Source: Oscillospiraceae bacterium (GTDB taxonomy: Bacteria > Bacillota > Clostridia > Oscillospirales > Oscillospiraceae). From it: a DNA stretch of 5,292 nt. A program made the position numbers and the translations under genes. Under the pieces are notes generated by a model. That model saw only the letters and a program-made list of their open reading frames with translations, was not told where the DNA came from and searched no databases. Location of the stretch: NCBI GenBank assembly GCA_017620315.1, contig JAFZQQ010000245.1, positions 1 to 5,292 of the forward strand. Direction: 5' to 3'. Below, one piece after another: positions 1 to 4,953 of the stretch (position 1 is its first letter; each line of letters begins with the position of its first letter).

Positions 1-42
1 GCACTATCCGTCAGCGCAGCAATGTTTTCCTTTCTTTGGAAG

Positions 43-93
43 TCTGAAAACGGTTCTTTCCTTTTGCGCCAAAAGGAAAGAACTGGTTTCAGG
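43..93. repeat. Long near-perfect inverted repeat (hairpin)
   Basis: The arms 53-65 and 71-83 are exact reverse complements (13 bp) around the 5-nt loop GCGCC. The pairing continues outward through 44-51 with 85-92, with one mismatch and one G-T pair, giving a stem of about 22 positions. Neither strand has a T-run after the stem, so it is not a normal intrinsic terminator. It resembles REP-like intergenic palindromes, but only one copy is in this window, so its dispersed nature is inference. The first ~160 bases hold no credible gene; open frames crossing here have no ribosome site and merely read through the palindrome. Confidence 0.7.
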
Positions 94-103
94 AACCGTC
101 CCC

Positions 104-121
104 GCGCGCCCGCAGGCGCGC
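104..121. repeat. GC-rich hairpin, 7-bp stem
   Basis: GCGCGCC (104-110) pairs exactly with GGCGCGC (115-121) around the loop CGCA. It lies 11 bases after the larger palindrome and about 40 bases before the infC operon promoter. No T-run follows on either strand, so a termination role is not supported. The two hairpins may form one composite intergenic element. Confidence 0.5.
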
Positions 122-162
122 AACCCCCAAGAAAAGTACGCAGCAAAAAATACAAAAAACTC

Positions 163-191
163 TTGACAAACCTCGTGAGGCGTGGTAGTAT
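163..191 (+). promoter_or_regulatory. Sigma-A promoter of the infC-rpmI-rplT operon
   Basis: A perfect -35 box TTGACA (163-168) is followed after exactly 17 bases by TAGTAT (186-191), matching TATAAT at four of six positions. A TG dinucleotide at 183-184 makes this an extended -10. The transcription start is expected near 198, about 160 bases before infC, leaving room for the structured leader. There is no other comparable promoter before infC. Confidence 0.85.
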
Positions 192-197
192 CCCTCT

Positions 198-345
198 GCA
201 AAAACAAAGAAGGACGGCGCATCCGTTCTCACCTCCAGCCTTGCGAAGAGGTCAATAGATCCGGCTCAGCCCAATGAGGGCGCAGTCTGTATTCTGTTGC
301 GGGTGCGATGTGTCGCGCCCGTTTTGTTTTAGAAAATCCATTTAT
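198..345 (+). ncRNA. L20-type autoregulatory leader (cis-regulatory RNA)
   Basis: The untranslated leader of the infC-rpmI-rplT transcript contains a chain of helices. 211-217 pairs with 223-229 (7 bp, one G-U), 231-235 with 248-252 (5 bp), and 269-272 with 278-281 (4 bp), followed by an intrinsic terminator at 299-330. GGGCGC at 278-283 is exactly complementary to GCGCCC at 315-320, the 3' arm of the terminator, so pairing there would exclude the terminator. In Bacillus subtilis, ribosomal protein L20 binds a leader at this position that mimics its 23S rRNA site and promotes premature termination. Operon position, terminator and helix order fit that class; the exact L20-binding fold is inferred, and start and end are approximate. 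Confidence 0.8.
299..330 (+). terminator. Attenuator terminator in the infC leader
   Basis: The arms CGGGTGCGA (300-308) and TCGCGCCCG (313-321) form a 9-bp stem with one wobble pair and a TGTG loop, and a further G-U pair is possible at 299/322. The T-rich tail TTTTGTTTT follows at 322-330. Lying only 29 bases before the infC start codon and inside the operon leader, it must be conditional rather than an end-of-gene terminator. It is the expected off-switch of L20 feedback. Confidence 0.85.
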
Positions 346-362
346 GGGGGTGCTCAGGTATT
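346..362 (+). promoter_or_regulatory. infC ribosome binding site with ATT start codon
   Basis: GGGGGTG (346-352) is a good anti-16S match and sits 7 bases before ATT at 360-362. The ATT opens the frame that reads [20 protein letters not shown], the conserved IF3 N-terminus. An in-frame stop TAG at 330-332 prevents a longer protein, and no in-frame ATG occurs before 447, which would delete conserved sequence. The nearby ATG at 344 is in another frame and ends at once. Confidence 0.9.
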
Positions 363-878
363 AGCAGCAATGCACATCAACTCAACGAAGAGATCCGTGA
401 CAGCGAAATCCGCCTGATCGGCGCTTCGGGTGAGCAGCTCGGCATCATGTCCGCCGCACAGGCGCTCGAGATCGCCGACGAGCAGGGTCTCGATCTGGTC
501 AAGATATCTCCGCAGGCCAATCCGCCCGTCTGCAAGCTCATGGACTACGGCAAGTACCGCTTTGAGCAGAGCAAGCGCGAGAAGGAAGCCCGCAAGAACC
601 AGCATGTCGTCGAGATCAAGGAAGTGCGCATGTCTCCCGGCATCGACGTCGGGGACTTCAATACCAAGCTGAAAAATGCCCAGAAATTCCTTGCCGACGG
701 CAACCGCGTCAAGGTCTCCGTCCGCTTCCGCGGCCGCGAGATGGCGCACACCGAGATCGGCAGGGATCTGCTGCTCCGCTTCGCAGAGCAGGCGGGTGAA
801 GCCGCCGTGCTTGAGAAGGAGCCCAAAATGGAAGGTCGCAGTATGTCCATTTTCCTTGCCCCTAAGGGTGGAAAATAA
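360..878 (+). CDS. infC: Translation initiation factor IF-3
   Basis: IF3 binds the 30S subunit in the cytoplasm, keeps 50S from joining early and checks start codon-initiator tRNA pairing. From the ATT start the protein is 172 residues, close to the usual length (E. coli 180). The N-terminal domain carries [20 protein letters not shown] near residues 9-28 and [17 protein letters not shown] near 63-79, both family hallmarks. A lysine/arginine-rich linker (KREKEARKN) leads into the C-terminal domain with [14 protein letters not shown] and RFRGREMAH. The next in-frame ATG (447) would remove the first 29 residues, so automated calls using only ATG will truncate it. It is first in the operon with rpmI and rplT. 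Expected regulation is twofold: the leader attenuator upstream, and IF3 repressing initiation at its own near-cognate start, as established for E. coli infC; the second is inferred here from the ATT. Confidence 0.97.
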   Translation: MSSNAHQLNEEIRDSEIRLIGASGEQLGIMSAAQALEIADEQGLDLVKISPQANPPVCKLMDYGKYRFEQSKREKEARKNQHVVEIKEVRMSPGIDVGDFNTKLKNAQKFLADGNRVKVSVRFRGREMAHTEIGRDLLLRFAEQAGEAAVLEKEPKMEGRSMSIFLAPKGGK

Positions 879-898
879 CGCCGTTTATCCAAACGGCG
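879..898 (+). other. Hairpin in the infC-rpmI intergenic region
   Basis: CGCCGTTT (879-886) pairs perfectly with AAACGGCG (891-898) around the loop ATCC, starting directly at the infC stop codon. No T-run follows (next bases GCAAAACGC), so termination is unlikely. It may limit ribosome read-through, protect or direct processing of the mRNA, or tune the relative output of IF3 and L35; none of this is shown by sequence alone. Confidence 0.55.
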
Positions 899-937
899 GC
901 AAAACGCACGAAAAAACTTTGTAAAGGAGTAATCACT

Positions 938-1135
938 ATGCCCAAGCTGAAAAGCCACAGCGGCGCCAAGAAGCGCTTCAACCTGACAAAGACCGGTAAG
1001 GTCAAGGTCGCCAAGGCCTTCAAGAGCCACATCCTCACCAAAAAGCCCACCAAGCGTACTCGCAGGCTCCGTCACGGCGGCTATGCCGACGTCACCACGG
1101 AGAAGAACATCCATAAGCTGATCCCCTACAAATAA
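938..1135 (+). CDS. rpmI: 50S ribosomal protein L35 (bL35)
   Basis: L35 is a small basic protein of the large ribosomal subunit. The 65-residue product is the standard length and begins with the family signature [14 protein letters not shown], followed by the [13 protein letters not shown] segment and a lysine/arginine-rich stretch ([14 protein letters not shown]) suited to 23S rRNA contact. The C-terminus, IHKLIPYK, is also typical. AAAGGAG at 923-929 lies 8 bases before the ATG, fixing the start. It is the middle gene of infC-rpmI-rplT, 59 bases after infC and 33 before rplT, with no promoter or terminator between, so it is co-transcribed and shares the leader control. Confidence 0.98.
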   Translation: MPKLKSHSGAKKRFNLTKTGKVKVAKAFKSHILTKKPTKRTRRLRHGGYADVTTEKNIHKLIPYK

Positions 1136-1168
1136 TTTACGACTGTACGCTGAAAGGAGCTAATAGAT

Positions 1169-1519
1169 ATGGCACGTGTAAAAGGCGCGATGATGACGCG
1201 CAAGAGAAGGAACAAGACCCTCCGCCTCGCGAAGGGCTACTGGGGCAACAAATCCCGCCACTATAAGATGGCCAACGAGCAGGTCATGAAGTCCCTGACC
1301 TACGCCTATGTCGGCCGCCGCCTGAAGAAGCGCGATTTCCGTTCCCTGTGGATCACCCGCATCTCCGCGGCGTGCAAGGCCAACGGCATGAACTATTCCA
1401 CGTTCATGCACGGCCTCAAGCAGGCGAACGTCACCATCAACCGCAAGATGCTCAGCGAGATGGCGATCAACGATCCCACCGCGTTCACCAAGCTCGTCGA
1501 GGTCGCGCAGAAGGCGTAA
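1169..1519 (+). CDS. rplT: 50S ribosomal protein L20 (bL20)
   Basis: L20 binds 23S rRNA early in assembly of the large subunit and, in bacteria with this operon, also represses its own operon. The product is 116 residues, the normal size. [20 protein letters not shown] is the conserved rRNA-binding N-terminal extension, followed by [13 protein letters not shown], the [20 protein letters not shown] helix region, LWITRISAA, and [16 protein letters not shown] near the C-terminus. AAAGGAG at 1153-1159 precedes the ATG by 9 bases. It is the last gene of the operon; a strong terminator begins 17 bases after its stop. The upstream leader (about 198-345) is the expected target of its feedback. Confidence 0.98.
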   Translation: MARVKGAMMTRKRRNKTLRLAKGYWGNKSRHYKMANEQVMKSLTYAYVGRRLKKRDFRSLWITRISAACKANGMNYSTFMHGLKQANVTINRKMLSEMAINDPTAFTKLVEVAQKA

Positions 1520-1523
1520 TCGA

Positions 1524-1552
1524 ACAAACGTCAACAAAAACAGCTTTTGCCG
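1524..1552. repeat. 29-nt direct repeat, copy 1
   Basis: Positions 1524-1552 are identical, base for base, to 3811-3839. The repeat starts ACAAACGTCAACAAAAACAG and runs to TTTGCCG, so it includes a 12-base lead-in plus the 5' arm of the terminator that follows. The 3' arms of the two terminators are similar but not identical, and the loops differ. The two copies bracket the HTH-transglutaminase segment. Confidence 0.9.
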
Positions 1553-1576
1553 AATGAGCGGCAAAGGCTGTTTTTT
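1536..1576. terminator. Bidirectional terminator after rplT
   Basis: 1536-1552 pairs with 1559-1575 (17 positions, one G-U) around a 6-nt loop, and the A-run on the left and T-run on the right allow termination in both directions. It ends the infC-rpmI-rplT transcript on the + strand and the convergent HTH gene on the - strand, whose stop codon overlaps the T-run. Confidence 0.9.
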
Positions 1577-1796
1577 AATCTTTGGGTTTATCTTGTGGAT
1601 CAGGAAGGATCTCAACGACATCCGAGATCGGGCAATCCAAAATCAGACAAAGATCCTGAACCGTATTCAGAGTCACGCTCTTGTTTTTGCGTAAGGCATC
1701 AAGCGTCCCGGTACTTACGCCGTGCCTGTTGATCAGCTCGTACTGGGTGATACCTTTTCTTTTGAGCGTTTTCCACAGCGGTGCAAAGCTGATGAT
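1575..1796 (-). CDS. Small Cro/C1-type helix-turn-helix regulator; start codon uncertain
   Basis: The conserved part is 73 residues and reads as a single-domain XRE/Cro-C1 family DNA-binding protein of the short YozG-like kind. It opens ISFAPLWKTLKRKGITQYEL; the helix-turn-helix spans about residues 16-40 (ITQYELINRHGVSTGTLDAL), then NTVQDLCLILDCPISDVVE closes the domain. The start is a problem. No in-frame ATG, GTG or TTG lies just before the conserved sequence. A good Shine-Dalgarno (GGGAGGAGG, 1814-1806) is followed by ATG at 1803-1801, but that ATG is one base out of frame. Either a near-cognate ATC (1796 or 1793) is used, or a single-base change between 1800 and 1797 broke the start. In-frame ATGs at 1970 and 1925 would cross the neighbour's promoter and are unlikely. 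The gene is divergent from the transglutaminase gene and may control it, which is inference. Confidence 0.72.
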   Translation of the reverse strand: MISFAPLWKTLKRKGITQYELINRHGVSTGTLDALRKNKSVTLNTVQDLCLILDCPISDVVEILPDPQDKPKD

Positions 1797-1841
1797 ACCG
1801 CATCGCCTCCTCCCGAATATATTGTAGGAGGCATTTTCCTG

Positions 1842-1870
1842 TTGCACATTGCCGAAAATTAGGCTATAAT
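1842..1870 (+). promoter_or_regulatory. Sigma-A promoter of the transglutaminase gene
   Basis: A perfect -10 box TATAAT (1865-1870) is preceded after 17 bases by the weaker -35 TTGCAC (1842-1847). Transcription should start near 1877, giving a 5' untranslated region of about 130 bases before the ATG at 2010. A weak -35 with a perfect -10 is common at promoters that depend on or respond to a regulator. A 10-bp palindrome CTTTCGAAAG (1895-1904) lies just downstream of the start point. Confidence 0.75.
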
Positions 1871-1894
1871 GATCGCAATGTATGATTTCGACGG

Positions 1895-1904
1895 CTTTCG
1901 AAAG
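1895..1904. promoter_or_regulatory. 10-bp palindrome, candidate operator
   Basis: CTTTCGAAAG is a perfect palindrome about 20 bases after the predicted transcription start of the transglutaminase gene and about 90 bases upstream of the divergent HTH gene. Dimeric Cro/C1-type regulators bind such sites, so the neighbouring HTH protein is a candidate ligand. The site occurs once here, is short enough to arise by chance, and no binding data exist. Confidence 0.25.
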
Positions 1905-2009
1905 AGAATGCACGTAGAATAGCATTGCTTGGGATTGAAAGAATAATACGATGAAATGATCGGAAATCAAAGTAAGGATGCGTTTCGGCTTGAGCCGGAG
2001 GGAGGAAAA

Positions 2010-3806
2010 ATGAAAAGAAAGTATGTAGTATTAGCGGTGTTTATGCTCTTTGCGCTGACGACAACGGCGTGGGCAGGCGACAGCAGCGGAGAAGACAATG
2101 AGAATAACGAATTAGTTTGCTCCACGGATACAAGGGGAATCTATGCGCCGCTGTATCTCGGCGATTTCACTTTGGAAGAAGCTGAATTGCAAGGTCCTGA
2201 CACTGTTTCGGATATTTTTTATCAAATGAAATGGGATATTGCAAGCTCATGCAATGATCTGTACCTTAACGGCACGCTTGACGAAAACGGCGAATACAGG
2301 CTTTACGTCAATAATACCAGCGGCTACTATCTGAGCGTGGACAATGTGCATACCGTAATCCTTAATGCGCTGTGTGACTATCCCGAGTTGATGTTCGCTG
2401 TTGATAAAAGTAATTGTACGGTGTGGCACTATACCGATCCGAGCAGTGGCAAGCCAACCCCTTTTTCTCCCGGTGAATCGATCAGGATTGGGATAGTTTT
2501 TTACGATCTGGAACCGAACTATTCGCATGAGACGACATACCTAAACTTCAAATGGTGGGTCAATCAAGCATGCTATGAATGTTTTGGCTCATCATATCGC
2601 GAAGGAATGGCAAATCTGACCGACATGGAAAAAGCGGTTGCAGCGCACGACTGGATTGCGGCAAATGTTCAATATGACCCCTATGTCGGGCACAATTATA
2701 ATGATTTTATTACTCCGAACGGCAAAAGATATACAGATGACCGTAAGGTTTATACTTCGTATGGGGTTTTTGTAAACAGAAATGCTGTGTGTATGGGGTA
2801 TTCCCTTGCCTACAAGATAATGCTCGACCGAGCGGGAGTTGAGTGCTGCCTTGTGGACAGCGCTGCAATGAATCACGCATGGAATATGGTTCGGCTGGAT
2901 GGACAATGGTATCACGTTGACGCGACGTGGGATGATCCCATTACCTGTTATCCGGGGGATTTGAGTCAGCAATGCGGCGGTACAGATATCGCGGGACATG
3001 TGGAACATAACTATCTGCTTTGCAGCGATGCGCAATTCGCCTATGAAAAGGAGCATACCAAGGTGAAGGGGGCAATTGATTGGTCGACTGAATTTGGGTA
3101 TAGCTGCCCGGTGACTTACCAGTTGAGTCCAAATCTTGCAGGGAGCGATACTCCGTATATCTTGTTTGGGGGGAGTATGATTGGTTCCTATGGAAACAAC
3201 ACTGTTATGTGCCGTGTAGGAAGTGATTTTCAAGTTGCGGCAAATGTCACGCTACCAATAAAGCCTTATTCCGCAGCTCTTGATAGGCAATCGGAAACGC
3301 TGTTTTTCAAAGCGCAGTATGATAATAAGATTTATGCGTTCGACCTTGCGTATGGTACGTATACAACGTTTAGTTCCACCTGGAACTATAGCGGCCTGAA
3401 TTTGATATGGGATAGTGTATGTTACGGAATAACGTACTTGTATGAATACCATATCTATGACACCAAGATTGTTGAAGGACTAAATTATACCATAACAGAC
3501 ACGGAAATGCCTGTCGTATATTTTTATGCATCAATGCTTGACACATTGCCGTATCTGGCGGCAGGAAGCTGTATTTACCAAGCTGTATACGATGCTTCAC
3601 TTTCAGTAAACGAAATAATACCTTTTGCGGCGGGATATGATGCTGACGGGCGTATGGTTTCAATGATCCAACTTCACGCAGACAGTAGTGGGAATATGTT
3701 GATCGATCGAGCGGTAATGACTGAAGACACAGTCACGCTGAAAATAATAACTGTTTCCAAAACGGGGGTTCCTTTGTCGTCAGCTATTGTGTTTGACATG
3801 CAATAG
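2010..3806 (+). CDS. Secreted transglutaminase-like (transglutaminase-core) protein
   Basis: The product is 598 residues. Residues 1-22 form a Sec signal peptide: KRK, a hydrophobic run, then cleavage after AWA. Residues ~50-180 resemble the N-terminal region of clostridial surface transglutaminase-like proteins. The core (about 203-310) starts LTDMEKAVAAHDWIAANVQY and carries the papain-like triad Cys261 (RNAVCMGYSLAY), His289 (NHAWNMV) and Asp304 (WYHVDATWDDP), so it looks catalytically intact. Such domains act as proteases, peptidases or cross-linking enzymes on cell-surface substrates; which applies here is unknown. Residues ~374-598 are unassigned and beta-rich; 422-450 reads like a propeller blade, and the last ~60 residues resemble a C-terminal module common in clostridial exported proteins. 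No LPXTG, SLH or membrane anchor is visible. The start has GGAGG (2001-2005) before the ATG; the upstream in-frame ATG at 1956 lacks this and would bury the signal peptide. There are 16 cysteines. Base composition is much more AT-rich than its neighbours, suggesting transfer. Confidence 0.9.
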   Translation: MKRKYVVLAVFMLFALTTTAWAGDSSGEDNENNELVCSTDTRGIYAPLYLGDFTLEEAELQGPDTVSDIFYQMKWDIASSCNDLYLNGTLDENGEYRLYVNNTSGYYLSVDNVHTVILNALCDYPELMFAVDKSNCTVWHYTDPSSGKPTPFSPGESIRIGIVFYDLEPNYSHETTYLNFKWWVNQACYECFGSSYREGMANLTDMEKAVAAHDWIAANVQYDPYVGHNYNDFITPNGKRYTDDRKVYTSYGVFVNRNAVCMGYSLAYKIMLDRAGVECCLVDSAAMNHAWNMVRLDGQWYHVDATWDDPITCYPGDLSQQCGGTDIAGHVEHNYLLCSDAQFAYEKEHTKVKGAIDWSTEFGYSCPVTYQLSPNLAGSDTPYILFGGSMIGSYGNNTVMCRVGSDFQVAANVTLPIKPYSAALDRQSETLFFKAQYDNKIYAFDLAYGTYTTFSSTWNYSGLNLIWDSVCYGITYLYEYHIYDTKIVEGLNYTITDTEMPVVYFYASMLDTLPYLAAGSCIYQAVYDASLSVNEIIPFAAGYDADGRMVSMIQLHADSSGNMLIDRAVMTEDTVTLKIITVSKTGVPLSSAIVFDMQ

Positions 3807-3810
3807 AAAC

Positions 3811-3839
3811 ACAAACGTCAACAAAAACAGCTTTTGCCG
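3811..3839. repeat. 29-nt direct repeat, copy 2
   Basis: Identical to 1524-1552 and in the same orientation, 2,287 bases away. It starts 4 bases after the transglutaminase stop codon and provides the 5' arm of the following terminator. Together with copy 1 it exactly brackets the accessory HTH-transglutaminase segment. Confidence 0.9.
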
Positions 3840-3862
3840 TTTGACTGGCAAAAGCTGTTTTT
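3823..3862. terminator. Bidirectional terminator between the transglutaminase gene and gerQ
   Basis: 3823-3838 pairs perfectly with 3847-3862 (16 bp, AAAAACAGCTTTTGCC and its complement) around an 8-nt loop. The A-run and T-run flanks let it work on both strands: for the transglutaminase gene (+) and for the convergent cwlJ-gerQ operon (-), whose last stop codon lies 2 bases beyond the stem. Confidence 0.92.
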
Positions 3863-3864
3863 CC

Positions 3865-4452
3865 TTACCCCAGCACCTGTCCGGGGGGCTCGCGGAACTC
3901 GACGAATTTCACCGAATAGAGGTCGGCGGTGATGTGGCTGTCCCAGAGCGGCTGGTAGATCACGATGTAGTCCGAGCCGACCTCGTACAGCTCGCCCTCG
4001 ACCGTGATGAAGTTCTGCGTGCCCATCAGAAAGCGCACGAGCACGTTCCGCCCGACGTTGCGCGCCAGCAGCGCGCGCCAGGAGTTGCGCGCCGCCTCGC
4101 TCGCGCTCATCGGCTGCGTGAAGCTGTCCTGCGGGAGGCTGTTCATGCCCTCCTCTTCCTCGCCCGTCCATTCATGCCCGGGGCCGTAGGCGGGATCGTC
4201 ATACCCGTTCGCCGCGGCTGCGGCGTCGCCCCTCACGGTGCCGCTCCACGCGCCGCCGTAGCCGTTTTGCGTCCCGGCGCCGGGCGCGGACGCCTGGGGC
4301 AGGGCCCGTGCTTCTGCCGGGTATGGGGCAAGCTCGCTCTCCATGCCGGTCGCGCGGTCCGCGCGGTGGTTCGCCTCGCGCATGGCGTCGCAGCTTCCGT
4401 TCCCGTTGAAATGGTGCCTGTGCGGCTGTATGCAGTTGTGCATATCCATCAT
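3865..4452 (-). CDS. gerQ: GerQ-family spore coat protein
   Basis: GerQ is an inner spore coat protein that in Bacillus is needed for the cortex hydrolase CwlJ to be retained and act during germination. The product is 195 residues (B. subtilis 181). Residues 1-~120 are low-complexity and rich in Gly, Ala, Asn, Pro and acidic residues, including EEEE near 98-101. The conserved GerQ domain is at about 122-188: NSWRALLARNVGRNVLVRFL, then FITVEGELYEVGSDYIVIY and DLYSVKFVEF. It follows cwlJ on the same strand with 17 bases between, so the two form an operon. GGAGGT 6 bases before the ATG at 4452 supports that start; a second ATG follows at once. Unusually, the only lysine is Lys182; B. subtilis GerQ has N-terminal lysines that are cross-linked by the coat transglutaminase Tgl. 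The family call rests on the C-terminal domain plus context. Confidence 0.85.
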   Translation of the reverse strand: MMDMHNCIQPHRHHFNGNGSCDAMREANHRADRATGMESELAPYPAEARALPQASAPGAGTQNGYGGAWSGTVRGDAAAAANGYDDPAYGPGHEWTGEEEEGMNSLPQDSFTQPMSASEAARNSWRALLARNVGRNVLVRFLMGTQNFITVEGELYEVGSDYIVIYQPLWDSHITADLYSVKFVEFREPPGQVLG

Positions 4453-4469
4453 AATGAGACCTCCGTTTT

Positions 4470-4910
4470 TTAAGTGTCGTAATAGGCCGGCGTCGGCGTA
4501 TAAAAGCAGTGGTCGCCGATGCGCGAGCGGAATTCACCGACCCCGGAGGGGAAGGCGGGGCGGCAGTCCGGGGAGAAGGGGTTGAAGAACCACAGCGCCT
4601 CGCCCACGTCCGGAAGGCGGTTCCCGGCGATCGCCCAGTCCGCGATCTCGTAATGTACGTCCGTCGGGCGCATGTTGTATATGTTCTGCGGGTTGTAGAC
4701 CCCGCCGACGGTATCGCTTGCGCAGACGAACTGGCCGGGCTGCATGATGATCCGGCGTATGCTGCCCTGCCCGATGCGCGCGTATTCGCCGCCCGCCGCC
4801 TCGACCCGGTTCATCACGACGCCGGCGACCGCCTTCATCCCGTTCTCGCCCTCGCCGCCCGCCTCGCATTCGATGAGCCGCGCCAGCAGCTCGCGGTCGG
4901 AGTATGCCAT
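4470..4910 (-). CDS. cwlJ: Spore cortex-lytic hydrolase CwlJ (SleB/CwlJ, Hydrolase_2 family)
   Basis: CwlJ degrades the muramic-lactam-containing cortex peptidoglycan during germination and is active only in the coat layer. The 146-residue protein is a single SleB/CwlJ catalytic domain, about the size of B. subtilis CwlJ (142). The first motif is LLARLIECEAGGEGENGM, with the likely catalytic Glu16 in the EA-GEG signature, followed by VAGVVMNRV. Later come the substrate-groove motif MQPGQF, ALWFFNP, and the C-terminal DHCFYTPTPAYYDT, which matches the HCFYxPT end of CwlJ rather than the longer SleB. There is no signal peptide, as in CwlJ. AAGGAGGTGA before the ATG at 4910 fixes the start; longer readings to 5060 would cover the rpsL promoter region. 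It is first in an operon with gerQ, matching the cwlJ-gerQ pairing known in Bacillus anthracis and relatives. Confidence 0.93.
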   Translation of the reverse strand: MAYSDRELLARLIECEAGGEGENGMKAVAGVVMNRVEAAGGEYARIGQGSIRRIIMQPGQFVCASDTVGGVYNPQNIYNMRPTDVHYEIADWAIAGNRLPDVGEALWFFNPFSPDCRPAFPSGVGEFRSRIGDHCFYTPTPAYYDT

Positions 4911-4934
4911 CGTGTCACCTCCTTGCTTACAGCA

Positions 4935-4943
4935 CAGAATATG
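4935..4943 (-). promoter_or_regulatory. Possible sporulation-sigma -10 element for cwlJ-gerQ
   Basis: On the - strand CATATTCTG lies 25 bases before the cwlJ start and weakly resembles the CATA-type -10 boxes of sigma-E, sigma-G and sigma-K promoters. cwlJ and gerQ are mother-cell genes in Bacillus, so a sigma-E or sigma-K promoter is expected here. No convincing -35 partner was found, and no sigma-A promoter faces this way. Confidence 0.25.
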
Positions 4944-4953
4944 CGCAGAGCGC

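Noticed and set aside
4..258. Open frames on both strands of the first 258 bases
   Set aside because: They cross the palindrome and the infC operon promoter, have no ribosome site and encode low-complexity basic sequence unlike any family I recognise.
198..345. T-box or other tRNA/metabolite riboswitch before infC
   Set aside because: No T-box antiterminator motif (AGGGTGGNACCGCG) is present, and the operon and helix order fit an L20-type leader better.
274..417. Possible 47-residue leader peptide starting MRAQSVFCCG, overlapping the infC start
   Set aside because: No Shine-Dalgarno precedes the ATG, and the frame simply runs through the conserved leader helices and terminator. It is best explained as chance translation of the L20-type leader.
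1821..1826. TACAAT on the - strand as a -10 box for the HTH gene
   Set aside because: Transcription would begin at or inside the ribosome binding site (1814-1806), and there is no acceptable -35 box 16-18 bases upstream.
1524..3839. Insertion sequence or transposon carrying the HTH-transglutaminase pair
   Set aside because: No transposase, integrase or terminal inverted repeats are visible; only the direct repeats within terminators support a transfer event.
3787..4473. Long + strand open frame opposite gerQ
   Set aside because: It starts inside the transglutaminase gene, runs through a terminator and then mirrors the high-GC gerQ gene; the gerQ strand has the ribosome site and conserved domain.
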